32,685 bases of DNA from contig JAGOKC010000021.1 in assembly GCA_017994835.1 (NCBI GenBank), positions 1 to 32,685 on the forward strand, given 5' to 3'. Source of the DNA: Aquabacterium sp. GTDB taxonomy: Bacteria > Pseudomonadota > Gammaproteobacteria > Burkholderiales > Burkholderiaceae_C. Below, piece after piece: positions 7,603 to 16,499 of the stretch (position 1 is its first letter; every line of letters begins with the position of its first letter). The notes beneath the pieces are model-generated. The model was not told where the DNA came from, did not search any database, and saw nothing but the letters and a program-made list of their open reading frames with translations. The position numbers and the translations under genes were made by a program.

Positions 7603-8283
7603 TTATTTCTGGATGCGAACCAAGGCGGATTCCACCCCGGCGGATTGCAGTTTGATGCGAACTTCTTCTGCCTCATCTTTTTGAGCGTAAGGCCCCAGAC
7701 GCACCCGGAACATGGTGCGGCCATTGATCTCACGCTCCTGAATGCGAGCCTCCAGCCCCATGATGAGGAGTTTGGCACGTTGCTGCTCCGCCTCGGTCAG
7801 GCTGGCATAAGCGCCCGCTTGAACTTGATAGTTCAACGCATCAGTGGCCGCCGCGGTGGACACGGATGGGCCACCCGAAAGAATGGCAGCAGGATTGCGT
7901 GCGCCAGATGCCGCGGTCGAAGCGGGTTTGCTGGCGACGACCGGAGCCGATGAGGATGCGTTGGGCGCTGAGGCGGGCTCGTCGGAAATGACGGGCTCCT
8001 CTACGGGCGCGGAGGCGGCGTCGGAAGCTGCAGATGCCGCGGGAACCGGACGCGGCAGCGCCGGATTGCTGCCATAGAGCGGACGGTTGGGATCCCAACT
8101 CTTGTTTTGTTCCATCTCTGCAGCTTCCTGCTCGGGGGTGCGCTGCGGCACCTTGTCGATAAAGGGCAGCGGCACCTTGGTGATGTAGACGGCCACCCCC
8201 AGCGCCAGCGCCAGCCCGATCAGGAGGCCGACGATCATGCCGAGGAAAAAACCGCCGCGCTGAGCGGCACGTGGACTGGTCAT
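7603..8283 (-). CDS. SPOR domain-containing membrane protein, FtsN-like
   Basis: The 226-residue protein has a short cytoplasmic N terminus, one transmembrane helix (about 12-34, FFLGMIVGLLIGLALALGVA), a long Pro/Ala/Ser-rich periplasmic linker (about 75-145), and a C-terminal SPOR domain (about 152-226: YQVQAGAYASLTEAEQQRAKL ... FRVRLGPYAQKDEAEEVR). SPOR domains bind denuded septal peptidoglycan, so a role at the division site, perhaps as the FtsN equivalent, is likely but not proven. The start is set at ATG 8283, which has GAGAGGA about 9 bases upstream; an in-frame ATG at 8307 is weaker. It lies 33 bp after argS and is probably cotranscribed with it. Confidence 0.87.
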   Translation of the reverse strand: MTSPRAAQRGGFFLGMIVGLLIGLALALGVAVYITKVPLPFIDKVPQRTPEQEAAEMEQNKSWDPNRPLYGSNPALPRPVPAASAASDAASAPVEEPVISDEPASAPNASSSAPVVASKPASTAASGARNPAAILSGGPSVSTAAATDALNYQVQAGAYASLTEAEQQRAKLLIMGLEARIQEREINGRTMFRVRLGPYAQKDEAEEVRIKLQSAGVESALVRIQK

Positions 8284-8316
8284 GGAATGGGATCCTCTCT
8301 GGGTCACCGGGGTGGT

Positions 8317-10008
8317 TTACATCTTGTTGGGCGCGCTGACGCCCAACAGCGCCAAGCCATTGCGCAGCACCTGCGCGGTCGCGCTCAGCAAGGCCACGCG
8401 GGCACGGCTGAGTTCGACCTCGTCGACCAGGAAACGTTCCGCCGCGTAGTAGCTGTGGAAGGCACTGGCCAGGTCACGCAGGTAGAAGGCAACGTCGTGC
8501 GGGGCGAGACCCTGGGCGGCGGCCGTGAGCATGCCGGGGAATTCGGCCAGACGGGTCATCAGCGCCAGCTCGGTATCGGCCGTCAGCAAGGCCAGGTTGG
8601 CACCAGCCAGGGCGTTCACATCGCCGCCCTTCTCCGCGTACTGGGCGCGCACGGACTGGATGCGAGCGTGGGCGTACTGAACGTAGAACACGGGGTTCTC
8701 GTCGTTCTGCTTGAGGGCCAGGTCGACGTCGAAGGTGAACTCGGTGTCGGCCTTGCGGCTGATCAGGAAGAAGCGCACGGCGTCCTTGCTGGTCCACTCG
8801 ATCAGGTCGCGCAGGGTGACGTAAGAGCCGGCGCGCTTGGAGATCTTGACCTCCTCGCCGTTCTTCATCACGGTGACCATCTTGTGCAGCACGTAGTCGG
8901 GCCAGCCCTGGGGGATGCCAACGCCAGCGGCTTGCAGGCCGGCGCGCACGCGGGCGATGGTGCCGTGGTGGTCGGAGCCCTGGATGTTGACGACCTGCTC
9001 GAAGCCGCGCTCCCACTTGGCGATGTGATAAGCCACATCGGGCACGAAGTAGGTGTAGCCGCCTTCGGACTTGCGCATCACGCGGTCCTTGTCGTCACCG
9101 TAGTCGGTCGAGCGCAGCCACAGGGCGCCGTCTTGCTCGTAGGTCTTGCCGGCGTCGACCAGTTTCTGGACCGTTTGCTCGACGCGGCCCGAGGTGTAGA
9201 GGCTGGACTCGAGGTAGTAGTTGTCGAAGCGGACGTCGAAGGCCTGGAGGTCCAGGTCCTGCTCGTGGCGCAGGTAGGCCACGGCGAACTGGCGGATGCC
9301 GTCGAGATCTTCCGGGTCGCCGGAGGCGGTGAACTCGCGGTCGTCGGCCTTGACAGTCTTCTTGGCCAGGAAGTCGGCGGCGATGTCGGCGATGTAGTCG
9401 CCGTTGTAGGCCGACTCGGGCCAGTGCTCGTCACCGGGCTTGTAGCCCTTGATGCGTGCGTGGGTGGACCAGGCCAGGGTGCTGATCTGCACGCCGGCGT
9501 CGTTGTAATAGAACTCGCGGGTGACCGACTGGCCCTGCGTCTCGAACAGGTTGCACAGGGCATCGCCCAGCGCGCCCTGGCGGCCGTGGCCCACATGCAA
9601 CGGACCGGTGGGGTTGGCCGAGACGAACTCGACCAGCACCTTGCGGCCATTGGCGGGTTGCCAGCCGAACTTGTCGCCTTCGGTGAGCACATCGGTGACG
9701 ATGGCCTGCTTGGCTTCGGGCTGCAGACGCAGGTTGATGAAACCGGGGCCGGCGATCTCGATGGGGAGCTTCACCCACTGCTGGACGGCGGGTTGGGCTT
9801 CCAGCGCGGCGACCAGGGCGGTGGCCAGCTCGCGAGGGTTCTTTTTGAGGGGCTTGGCCAGTTGCATGGCCGCGGTCACGGCCAGGTCGCCGTGGGCGGC
9901 CTGCTTGGGGGCCTCGAAAACCGGTGTGAAGGACGCGGCGGCGTCGGGCGCCACTTGGCGCAGGGCTTCACCCAGGGCAGAAAGAAGGGCACGCTTGGCT
10001 TGAATCAT
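8317..10008 (-). CDS. argS: Arginine--tRNA ligase
   Basis: This is a class I aminoacyl-tRNA synthetase charging tRNA-Arg. The 563-residue protein has the N-terminal additional domain of ArgRS (1-110), the HIGH signature as HVGH (138-141, in [20 protein letters not shown]), a KMSKS-like loop VKISKRAG, and the C-terminal DALR anticodon-binding domain ending [17 protein letters not shown]. Length and order match the family. The argS-SPOR order occurs in related Burkholderiales. The gene is divergent from the kinase gene at 10122, with a 113-bp gap between them. Confidence 0.97.
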   Translation of the reverse strand: MIQAKRALLSALGEALRQVAPDAAASFTPVFEAPKQAAHGDLAVTAAMQLAKPLKKNPRELATALVAALEAQPAVQQWVKLPIEIAGPGFINLRLQPEAKQAIVTDVLTEGDKFGWQPANGRKVLVEFVSANPTGPLHVGHGRQGALGDALCNLFETQGQSVTREFYYNDAGVQISTLAWSTHARIKGYKPGDEHWPESAYNGDYIADIAADFLAKKTVKADDREFTASGDPEDLDGIRQFAVAYLRHEQDLDLQAFDVRFDNYYLESSLYTSGRVEQTVQKLVDAGKTYEQDGALWLRSTDYGDDKDRVMRKSEGGYTYFVPDVAYHIAKWERGFEQVVNIQGSDHHGTIARVRAGLQAAGVGIPQGWPDYVLHKMVTVMKNGEEVKISKRAGSYVTLRDLIEWTSKDAVRFFLISRKADTEFTFDVDLALKQNDENPVFYVQYAHARIQSVRAQYAEKGGDVNALAGANLALLTADTELALMTRLAEFPGMLTAAAQGLAPHDVAFYLRDLASAFHSYYAAERFLVDEVELSRARVALLSATAQVLRNGLALLGVSAPNKM

Positions 10009-10121
10009 GAGCGAATTCTACGGGGGCGAACCGCCTTCCTGCGGGGATGCGATGATGCGCGAACAATTGCACACTCTCCAAGGGCTTTTTCGCTTGGTGA
10101 AGTGAGCCCGGACGTGGAAAG

Positions 10122-11486
10122 ATGGACGCATGGCAGCAGTGGGTGAGCATGGGCGACCTTGACATTGATCTCAATAGCGGTTTGATCGGCAAATACCGGA
10201 TCATTGAACGGCTGGGCGAAGGCGCTACCAGCGAGGTGTATCTTTGCCGGGACGACTTCCACGATCGGGACGTGGCGATCAAGCGCGTGCGCTCGTCGGC
10301 ATTGAGTGATGCCGTGGACGGGCCGGTGTATGCGCGGTTCTTCGCGGCTGAAGCGGCGCTGGTTGGTCGGTTGCAGCACCCGAATGTGGTGCACATTTTT
10401 GATGCGATCCCCGATCCTTCTTCACCCTATGTGGTGATGGAGTATGTGCCGGGCACGACGTTGCGCACCTTCTGCCGCCCCGACCACCTGCTCCCGTTGG
10501 AGCTGATCGTGGAAATTGGCTTCAAGTGTGCAATGGCACTGGGTTATGTGTATCGCCAGGGCTTGATTCACCGCGACGTCAAACCAGCGAACATCCTGGC
10601 GATTGTCAATGACGCCGGGGCCGTGACCGATGTCAAGATCAGTGACTTTGGCAGCGTGCTGAACCTGACGGCTGAATCCACACAGATCCACCAGGTGGGC
10701 TCGCTGGCTTACATGGCCCCCGAGCAACTGGACGGGGAAGTGCCGGACTGTCGGGCCGACATTTATGGCCTGGGTGCGGTGCTGTACCACCTCATCGCCG
10801 GGCGTCCACCGTTTGAAGCACCGTCACAGGCGGTGCTGATGAACCAGATTTACAACCATACCCCGATGGCACTGTCGGGTCTGCGCTCAGGGGTGAACAG
10901 CGCCGTGGACGAGGTCGTCCTCAAAGCGCTGGCCAAGGATCCAAAAGACCGCTATCCCAGCTGGGATGCCTTTGCTCAGGCGCTGTCGGGCCTGATCGCC
11001 GATCACCAGGTGCCGCGTGGTCACTTGCAAGGGGTGCTGGATTCGGAGCGTTTCAACCTGTTGCGCTCACTCGATTTTTTCACCCAGTTTGGCGATGTCG
11101 AATTGTGGGAAGTGGTGCACCGGGCAAAGTGGCAACGCTTTGCCTTCGGGCACGCGCTGTACCGTCGCGGTGAAGAAGGCCGCACCTTTCACATCATGGC
11201 GCAAGGCAGTGTCGAGGTGTACCGCGACAACAAGCGCGTCGCCCTGCTGGGTGCGGGCACTTCGGTGGGCGAGATGGCCTACCTGGCACCCAGCCCCGAC
11301 ATGCGCCGCCACAGCACCGATGTGGTGGTGACCGAACCGGCCACCACCATTTCCTTTACCCCTGATGTCATGCAGCAGTTGAGCCCCACCTGCCGTCACC
11401 TGTTCGACGAAGCCTTCATCCGGGTGCTGGTACGACGGCTGCATGCGGCGCACGAAGCACTGGCCCACCCACGGCGCATCATGTGA
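10122..11486 (+). CDS. Serine/threonine protein kinase with C-terminal cyclic-nucleotide-binding-like domain
   Basis: Residues 24-292 are a complete Hanks-type kinase: glycine loop LGEGATSEVY (31-40), Lys54 in VAIK, catalytic HRDVKPAN (150-157), DFG (175-177) and APE (199-201). Residues about 325-440 resemble a cyclic-nucleotide-binding fold (FGHALYRRGEEGRTFHIMAQGSVEVY, then GTSVGEMAYLAPSPDMRR), with Glu384 and Arg395/396 near the positions that bind ribose and phosphate in true sensors. The kinase is therefore probably controlled by a small ligand or by protein contact. No transmembrane segment is seen, so it is cytoplasmic. The start may be ATG 10122 or ATG 10149 (MGDLDID); neither has a strong ribosome binding site. 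Substrates are unknown. Confidence 0.88.
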   Translation: MDAWQQWVSMGDLDIDLNSGLIGKYRIIERLGEGATSEVYLCRDDFHDRDVAIKRVRSSALSDAVDGPVYARFFAAEAALVGRLQHPNVVHIFDAIPDPSSPYVVMEYVPGTTLRTFCRPDHLLPLELIVEIGFKCAMALGYVYRQGLIHRDVKPANILAIVNDAGAVTDVKISDFGSVLNLTAESTQIHQVGSLAYMAPEQLDGEVPDCRADIYGLGAVLYHLIAGRPPFEAPSQAVLMNQIYNHTPMALSGLRSGVNSAVDEVVLKALAKDPKDRYPSWDAFAQALSGLIADHQVPRGHLQGVLDSERFNLLRSLDFFTQFGDVELWEVVHRAKWQRFAFGHALYRRGEEGRTFHIMAQGSVEVYRDNKRVALLGAGTSVGEMAYLAPSPDMRRHSTDVVVTEPATTISFTPDVMQQLSPTCRHLFDEAFIRVLVRRLHAAHEALAHPRRIM

Positions 11487-11556
11487 TGGCGGGTATGCTG
11501 CCACCGTGTTCTGTTATGCCTTCTTCTTTTTACTGACCCTCACTGAGGAGCCTGAG

Positions 11557-11820
11557 ATGCGTACCCTGATCGTTGCCACAACCCTCGCGCTGCTGTCCAC
11601 CTTGTCCTACGCAGGCACAGCCGCCTGTGATGCCAAGGCTGCCGAGAAGAAACTGGCCGGTGCGGCCAAGAACAGCTTCCTCAAGAAGTGCGAAAAGGAT
11701 GCAGCCGCTTCGGTCAGTGCCGTCTGCCTGAACAAGGCCGCCGAGAAGAAGTTGGCGGGCGCGGCGAAGAACAGTTTCGTCAAGAAGTGCGAAAAGGACG
11801 CGACAGCGGCCCCTCAATAA
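11557..11820 (+). CDS. PsiF repeat-containing small secreted protein
   Basis: This 87-residue exported protein has a signal peptide (MRTLIVATTLALLSTLSYAG) and two nearly identical repeats with a 33-residue period (about 24-52 and 57-84). Each carries Cys-x-x-KAAEKKLAGAAKNSF-x-KKC, so Cys24/45 and Cys57/78 may form disulfides. This matches the PsiF repeat family, first seen in the phosphate-starvation-inducible PsiF of E. coli, whose function is unknown. TGAGGAG lies 7 bases before ATG 11557. The frame is open upstream to 11443, but that part overlaps the kinase gene and has no signal peptide. Confidence 0.88.
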   Translation: MRTLIVATTLALLSTLSYAGTAACDAKAAEKKLAGAAKNSFLKKCEKDAAASVSAVCLNKAAEKKLAGAAKNSFVKKCEKDATAAPQ

Positions 11821-11843
11821 GCACGCACTATCGTCAGCGACAC

Positions 11844-12299
11844 TCAGCGGACCCAGAGCCCGCGCGCCAGCAAACTGCCGGCCAGCGGGATCAGGATCAT
11901 GATGTGGGTCTGAATCATGACCAGACGCCGCACGCGACTGATCTCGGTCGCATCGGGCAAGGTGCCATCGGCATCAAGCTGCCGAGCCCAGCGGCGAAAC
12001 GCCAGGCTGGGCGGGATGGACAACAACCCCATCACCACCAATAGCGTGAGCTTGAGGTGCAGCAGCGGCTGCTGCCAGTACCAGCCACCACCTTTGATGC
12101 CCCACCCGGTGCGCGCCAGACCGGTGAGCAAGACCACCAGCACCGCCACCCAATAAATGGTGTCCACCCGCACCAGGCGTCGCACCACGGCCGCATTGAG
12201 CCACTCGATTCGACACAGCGCCGCCTCGCTGGTGGCGAAAACCACCACGCTGAGAATGGCGACAAGGTGGGCGTAGGCCAGCAGAGATTCAAGCAGCAT
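11844..12299 (-). CDS. DUF2214 family membrane protein
   Basis: This 151-residue protein has four predicted transmembrane helices (about 5-24, 49-66, 79-97 and 129-148). Conserved-looking features are the loop TGWGIKGGGWYWQQPLLHLKL and the stretch LLSIPPSLAFRRW, as in the DUF2214 family of uncharacterised inner-membrane proteins. It begins 47 bp after the LysR gene on the same strand and is convergent with the PsiF-repeat gene. Its function is unknown. Confidence 0.8.
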   Translation of the reverse strand: MLLESLLAYAHLVAILSVVVFATSEAALCRIEWLNAAVVRRLVRVDTIYWVAVLVVLLTGLARTGWGIKGGGWYWQQPLLHLKLTLLVVMGLLSIPPSLAFRRWARQLDADGTLPDATEISRVRRLVMIQTHIMILIPLAGSLLARGLWVR

Positions 12300-12346
12300 G
12301 GATCAGGACCGCGCAGTCAATGAGGGGATCAGAATCATGCCAGCCA

Positions 12347-13270
12347 TCATGCCCCGGACGCCTGGCTGCGCTGCCAATACCCTGCATCGGCGTAGGCCTG
12401 CTTGATGAAGTCAATCCACAGACGCAGACGCAAAGGCAGGTGCTTGCGTTGCGCAAAGACGGCGTAGATGCCGTTGGGCGGTGCGGCGAAGTCGTCGAGC
12501 ACGCTGACCAGGCGGCCGGCAGCGATGTCGTGCGCCACCTCCCAGGTGCTACGCCAGGCCAGACCCAGCCCCTGCAGGCACCATTCATGCAACACCTGAC
12601 CATCGCTGCAATCGAGGCGCGCGCCGGGGCGCAGATAACTGGGTTTGCCATCCACCACAAAAACCCAGCCGCGCGTCTGGCTGGCGTCAGAGCTCAAAGT
12701 CAGGCAGGCGTGGCGGGTGAGTTCGCTGGGGTGGCGCGGGGTGCCGGCGCGTTGCAGGTAAGCGGGGGTGGCCACGCACAGGCGCCGGTTGTCGGCCAGG
12801 CGCACGCTGACGAGACTGGAGTCGGGCAGGTCGCCTACGCGCACCGCGCAGTCAAAACCTTCGTTGACCAGGTCCACCACACGGTCGGACAGGTTGAGCG
12901 AGAGGCTGACGTCGGGGTGCTGGTTCAGGAAGCCAGGCACCAAGGGGGCCACATGTCGGCGCCCGAAACCGGCCGGCGCGGTAACGCGCAGATGGCCGCT
13001 GGCCTTGACCCCACCCGCCGAGACGCTGGCCTCGGCGTTGTTGAAGTCGGCAATCAGACGCTGGCAGTCTTCCAGAAAGGCGCTGCCTTCGTGGGTCAGG
13101 CTGATGCGACGCGTGGTGCGCAGCAGGAGCTTGACCCCCAGACGCGCCTCCAGGGCGTCCATGCGTCGCCCGATGATGGCGGGTGCGACACCTTCGGCCA
13201 GCGCGGCGGCGGTGAGACTGCCTTTGGTGGCCACGGCCACAAAGGTTTCGATCTGCTTCAAACGGTCCAT
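12347..13270 (-). CDS. LysR family transcriptional regulator, divergent from glcB
   Basis: The 307-residue protein has an N-terminal winged HTH (1-60: MDRLKQIETFVAVATKGSLTAAA ... RRMDALEARLGVKLLLRTTRRISLTHEG) and a C-terminal periplasmic-binding-like effector domain (about 90-295, LRVTAPAGFGRRHVAPLVPGFL). This resembles the CrgA/AaeR-like subgroup. LysR regulators commonly act on the divergent neighbour, here malate synthase G, so control of glyoxylate or glycolate use is likely but inferred. The effector is unknown. Confidence 0.9.
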   Translation of the reverse strand: MDRLKQIETFVAVATKGSLTAAALAEGVAPAIIGRRMDALEARLGVKLLLRTTRRISLTHEGSAFLEDCQRLIADFNNAEASVSAGGVKASGHLRVTAPAGFGRRHVAPLVPGFLNQHPDVSLSLNLSDRVVDLVNEGFDCAVRVGDLPDSSLVSVRLADNRRLCVATPAYLQRAGTPRHPSELTRHACLTLSSDASQTRGWVFVVDGKPSYLRPGARLDCSDGQVLHEWCLQGLGLAWRSTWEVAHDIAAGRLVSVLDDFAAPPNGIYAVFAQRKHLPLRLRLWIDFIKQAYADAGYWQRSQASGA

Positions 13271-13288
13271 GGATGGTGCCTCAACCCT

Positions 13289-13317
13289 TGGATTCGTGCG
13301 CTCAAGTCATGAATCCA
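13289..13317. promoter_or_regulatory. Inverted repeat in the LysR/glcB intergenic region, candidate LysR operator
   Basis: TGGATTC (13289-13295) and GAATCCA (13311-13317) are perfect 7-bp arms separated by 15 bp, close to the LysR start codon. The dyad size and position fit a LysR-type recognition site, where the regulator represses its own gene and activates the divergent one. No experimental support is visible. Confidence 0.45.
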
Positions 13318-13326
13318 TCACTTTTG

Positions 13327-13346
13327 TGCCTGGTAATAGCCAGGCA
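13327..13346. promoter_or_regulatory. Second inverted repeat upstream of glcB, overlapping a possible promoter
   Basis: TGCCTGG (13327-13333), spacer TAATAG, and CCAGGCA (13340-13346) form a compact perfect dyad. It overlaps a tentative promoter for glcB (TTGTGC at 13325-13330 and TATCGA at 13349-13354, 18-bp spacer). A protein bound here would affect glcB initiation. It could be the activation site of the divergent LysR protein or the site of another regulator. Confidence 0.45.
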
Positions 13347-13444
13347 AGTATCGAATAAACTGCCATTCTTGCCAAGCGTGCGCCCTCGTAGCGGTACGCC
13401 CACTGGCCGCCCGACTCTTCTTTTTCCATCTTGACGAGGTTTGC

Positions 13445-15631
13445 ATGAACGCACGCACCAATGTCCACGGCCTTCAGGTCGCCACCGATCTCTATCGCTT
13501 CATTGAAGACAAGGTGCTGCCGGGCACCGGCGTGGACAGCGCCAGCTTCTGGGCTGGTTTTGACAAGCTCGTGGCCGATCTGGCCCCCAAGAACGCCGCC
13601 CTGCTGGCCGAGCGTGACCGCATCCAGACCGAGATGGACGCTTGGCACACCGCCCACCCTGGCCCGATCAGCGACATGGCCGCCTACAAAGCCCATCTGA
13701 CGAAGATTGGCTACTTGGTGCCCGTGCCGGCAGACACCCAGATCACCACGGCCAACGTGGACGCCGAACTGGCCACGATGGCCGGCCCGCAACTGGTGGT
13801 GCCCATCCTGAACGCCCGTTATGCCCTGAACGCCGCCAACGCCCGCTGGGGCAGTCTGTATGACGCCCTGTATGGCACCGATGCCATCAGCGAAGAAGGC
13901 GGCGCAGAAAAGGGCAAGGGCTACAACCCCGTGCGCGGGGCCAAGGTCATCGCCTTCGCCCGCAATCTGCTGGACCAGGCCGCGCCGCTGGCAGGCGCGT
14001 CGCACACCGCAGCCGCTGGCTACCGCGTCGAAGACGGCAAGCTGGTTGTGGCCCTGACCAATGGTTCAACCACCGGCCTGCAAGATCCGGCCAAGTTCGT
14101 GGGCTACCAAGGTGAAGCGGCCGCACCCAAGAGCGTGCTGCTGGTCAACAACGGTTTGCACCTCGACATCCAGATCAATCGCAGCACCCCGATCGGCCAG
14201 TCCGATGCCGCTGGCGTGTCAGACGTGATCATGGAGTCCGCCGTGTCCACCATCCTGGACCTGGAAGACTCGGTGGCCGCCGTGGACGCCGAAGACAAGG
14301 TGCTGGGCTACAGCAACTGGTTGGGCATTCAGCTGGGCACCCTGGCTGAAGAAGTGTCCAAGGGCGGCAAGACTTTCACCCGCACACTCAACGGCGACCG
14401 CGTGTACATCGCCCCGAACGGTGGTGAGGTCAAGCTGCATGGCCGCTCGCTGATGTTCGTGCGCAATGTGGGTCACCTGATGACCAACCCCGCCGTCCTG
14501 TGGGGCACCGAGGGCAAAGAAATTCCCGAAGGCATCCTGGACGCCGTGGTGACCACCACCATTGCCCTGCACGACCTGCAGCGTCATGGCCAGAACGGCA
14601 TCACCAACTCGCGCACCGGCTCGGTTTACATCGTCAAACCCAAGATGCACGGCCCGAGCGAGGTGGCCTTTGCGAACGAGTTGTTCGGTCGCGTCGAGCA
14701 ACTGCTGGGTCTGGCTGACAGCACCGTCAAGCTGGGCATCATGGACGAAGAGCGCCGCACCAGCGCCAACCTGAAGGCCTGTATCGCTGCGGCCTCCAGC
14801 CGCGTGGCCTTCATCAACACCGGCTTCCTGGACCGCACCGGCGACGAGATGCACACCGCCATGCTGGCCGGCCCGATGATGCGCAAGGGCGACATCAAAA
14901 ACAGCGCCTGGATTGCTGCTTACGAGCGTCGCAACGTGCTGATAGGCCTGGAGTGCGGCTTGAGCGGCAAGGCGCAAATCGGCAAGGGCATGTGGGCCAT
15001 GCCCGACCTGATGGCCGGGATGCTGGAGCAAAAGATCGCTCACCCCAAGGCCGGTGCCAACACCGCCTGGGTGCCCTCACCCACCGGTGCAACCCTGCAC
15101 GCCACCCACTATCATCAGGTGAACGTGGCCCAGGTGCAAGCCGAGATCGCCGCACTGAAAGAAGATCCGCAAGCCCTGGTGGACAAGCTGTTGACCATCC
15201 CTGTAGCGGCCCAGGCCAACTGGTCGGAAGCCGAGAAGCAGCAAGAGCTGGACAACAACATCCAGGGCATCCTGGGTTATGTGGTGCGCTGGATTGACCA
15301 GGGCGTGGGTTGCTCGAAGGTGCCCGACATCCATGACATCGGCCTGATGGAAGACCGCGCCACGCTGCGCATCTCCAGCCAGCACGTGGCCAACTGGCTG
15401 CACCATGGTGTGGTGAGCGAAGCGCAAGTGCGCGCCACTTTCACCCGCATGGCCGCAGTCGTGGACCAGCAAAACGCCGGTGATGCGCTGTACCAGCCCC
15501 TGGTCGCCAACCCGAACGGTTGCGCCTTCCAGGCTGCACTCGACCTGGTGTTCAAGGGCAAGGAACAGCCTTCGGGCTACACCGAGCCGTTGCTGCATGC
15601 CTGGCGTCAGAAGAAGAAGGCACAGGGCTGA
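13445..15631 (+). CDS. glcB: Malate synthase G
   Basis: This enzyme condenses glyoxylate and acetyl-CoA to malate in the glyoxylate and glycolate pathways. The 728-residue protein is the length of isoform G (E. coli GlcB has 723 residues). It has the family's active-site segments: [20 protein letters not shown] and [16 protein letters not shown] (Arg and flanking residues), [13 protein letters not shown] (metal-binding Glu), [12 protein letters not shown] (metal-binding Asp), and a C-terminal region with the catalytic Asp near [22 protein letters not shown] lies about 6 bases before ATG 13445. It is transcribed alone, divergent from a LysR gene, and ends at a strong terminator. Confidence 0.98.
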   Translation: MNARTNVHGLQVATDLYRFIEDKVLPGTGVDSASFWAGFDKLVADLAPKNAALLAERDRIQTEMDAWHTAHPGPISDMAAYKAHLTKIGYLVPVPADTQITTANVDAELATMAGPQLVVPILNARYALNAANARWGSLYDALYGTDAISEEGGAEKGKGYNPVRGAKVIAFARNLLDQAAPLAGASHTAAAGYRVEDGKLVVALTNGSTTGLQDPAKFVGYQGEAAAPKSVLLVNNGLHLDIQINRSTPIGQSDAAGVSDVIMESAVSTILDLEDSVAAVDAEDKVLGYSNWLGIQLGTLAEEVSKGGKTFTRTLNGDRVYIAPNGGEVKLHGRSLMFVRNVGHLMTNPAVLWGTEGKEIPEGILDAVVTTTIALHDLQRHGQNGITNSRTGSVYIVKPKMHGPSEVAFANELFGRVEQLLGLADSTVKLGIMDEERRTSANLKACIAAASSRVAFINTGFLDRTGDEMHTAMLAGPMMRKGDIKNSAWIAAYERRNVLIGLECGLSGKAQIGKGMWAMPDLMAGMLEQKIAHPKAGANTAWVPSPTGATLHATHYHQVNVAQVQAEIAALKEDPQALVDKLLTIPVAAQANWSEAEKQQELDNNIQGILGYVVRWIDQGVGCSKVPDIHDIGLMEDRATLRISSQHVANWLHHGVVSEAQVRATFTRMAAVVDQQNAGDALYQPLVANPNGCAFQAALDLVFKGKEQPSGYTEPLLHAWRQKKKAQG

Positions 15632-15667
15632 TCGGCCCTAGGGAGGTCACCCCGCGCTGATGTGACA

Positions 15668-15697
15668 ACGGTGCCCTGCGGGGCACCGTTTTTTTTT
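15668..15697 (+). terminator. Intrinsic terminator of glcB
   Basis: A 9-bp perfect stem ACGGTGCCC/GGGCACCGT (15668-15676 and 15681-15689) with tetraloop TGCG runs straight into nine T (15689-15697). It lies 37 bp after the glcB stop codon. The opposite strand has no matching T-run, so it acts mainly on the plus strand. Confidence 0.95.
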
Positions 15698-15739
15698 ACT
15701 TGTGCAGGCGCATGCACATGTGTGCTGCGCAGCGCTGGC

Positions 15740-16492
15740 TCACGTCATGCGCGCCACCCACGACAGCGGCGCATGTCGCATGAAGAACCCCACCAGGGTC
15801 CAGGGCCATGACGGCACGCAAGCCTGGGCAGGTTCACGCTCGATGGCAGCCACCATGGCACGACAACCGGCCTCGGTCTCCGTCATGAGCGGCGTCTTGT
15901 CAGCCTTGCCGCTGAGCTCTGTTTCGATGTAGCCCGGAAAGATCGTGCTGACGCGAATCGGCGTGCGCAGCAAATCTGCCCGTATGCCCTCAGACAAGGC
16001 CGCCAGACCCGCTTTGGTGGCCGCGTAAGTGGTGAGGTTGCGCGGCAGACCGCGCATGGCACTCATCGACGAGATGGTGACCAGGTGACCGGCCTGCTGC
16101 TGACGAAAGATGCCCACTGCGGCTTCGCACTGTGCCAGGGCGGCAATGAAGTTGGTTTGCGCCGTCTGCAAATTGGCATCAAAACGGCCCTTGCCAACAG
16201 CTTGCCCTTTGCCCAGACCCGCATTCACGATGACGCGGTCAAGCGTACCGAACTCTTGCTGAAATGCATGGAACACCTCGAACACACGGGCGTGGTCATT
16301 CACATCCAAGGCCTTGACGCTGATGCGCACACTCGGATGCCGGGCTTGCAACTCGGCCTTCAGTTGCTCAAGCCGGTCGATGCGACGGGCGCACAACCCG
16401 AGGTTACGTCCCATGCCCGCATACAACCGGGCCATGCCTTCACCGAGCCCTGAACTGGCTCCCGTGATGACGATGTTCTGACGCACTGGCAT
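15740..16492 (-). CDS. SDR family NAD(P)-dependent oxidoreductase
   Basis: This 250-residue short-chain dehydrogenase has the nucleotide-binding TGASSGLG (10-17), NAG (90-92), the catalytic Ser region TISSMSAMRG (139-148) and YAATK (Tyr156, Lys160). The substrate cannot be read from sequence. The C terminus has a hydrophobic patch (WTLVGFFMRHAPLSWVARM) that may touch the membrane. ATG 16492 is chosen because it gives the canonical VRQNIVITGASSG start; an ATG far upstream overlaps the hydrolase gene. It begins 7 bp after the hydrolase stop, so the two are coupled. Confidence 0.9.
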   Translation of the reverse strand: MPVRQNIVITGASSGLGEGMARLYAGMGRNLGLCARRIDRLEQLKAELQARHPSVRISVKALDVNDHARVFEVFHAFQQEFGTLDRVIVNAGLGKGQAVGKGRFDANLQTAQTNFIAALAQCEAAVGIFRQQQAGHLVTISSMSAMRGLPRNLTTYAATKAGLAALSEGIRADLLRTPIRVSTIFPGYIETELSGKADKTPLMTETEAGCRAMVAAIEREPAQACVPSWPWTLVGFFMRHAPLSWVARMT

Positions 16493-16499
16493 ACCTTCA

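Noticed and set aside
8107-10146. Plus-strand open frame of 679 codons antisense to argS and the SPOR gene
   Set aside because: It mirrors the third-position GC bias of argS, has a low-complexity Gly/Val/Leu composition with no domain, and argS is certain.
11443-11556. Upstream extension of the PsiF-repeat frame
   Set aside because: Overlaps the kinase gene and would bury the signal peptide; TGAGGAG sits before ATG 11557.
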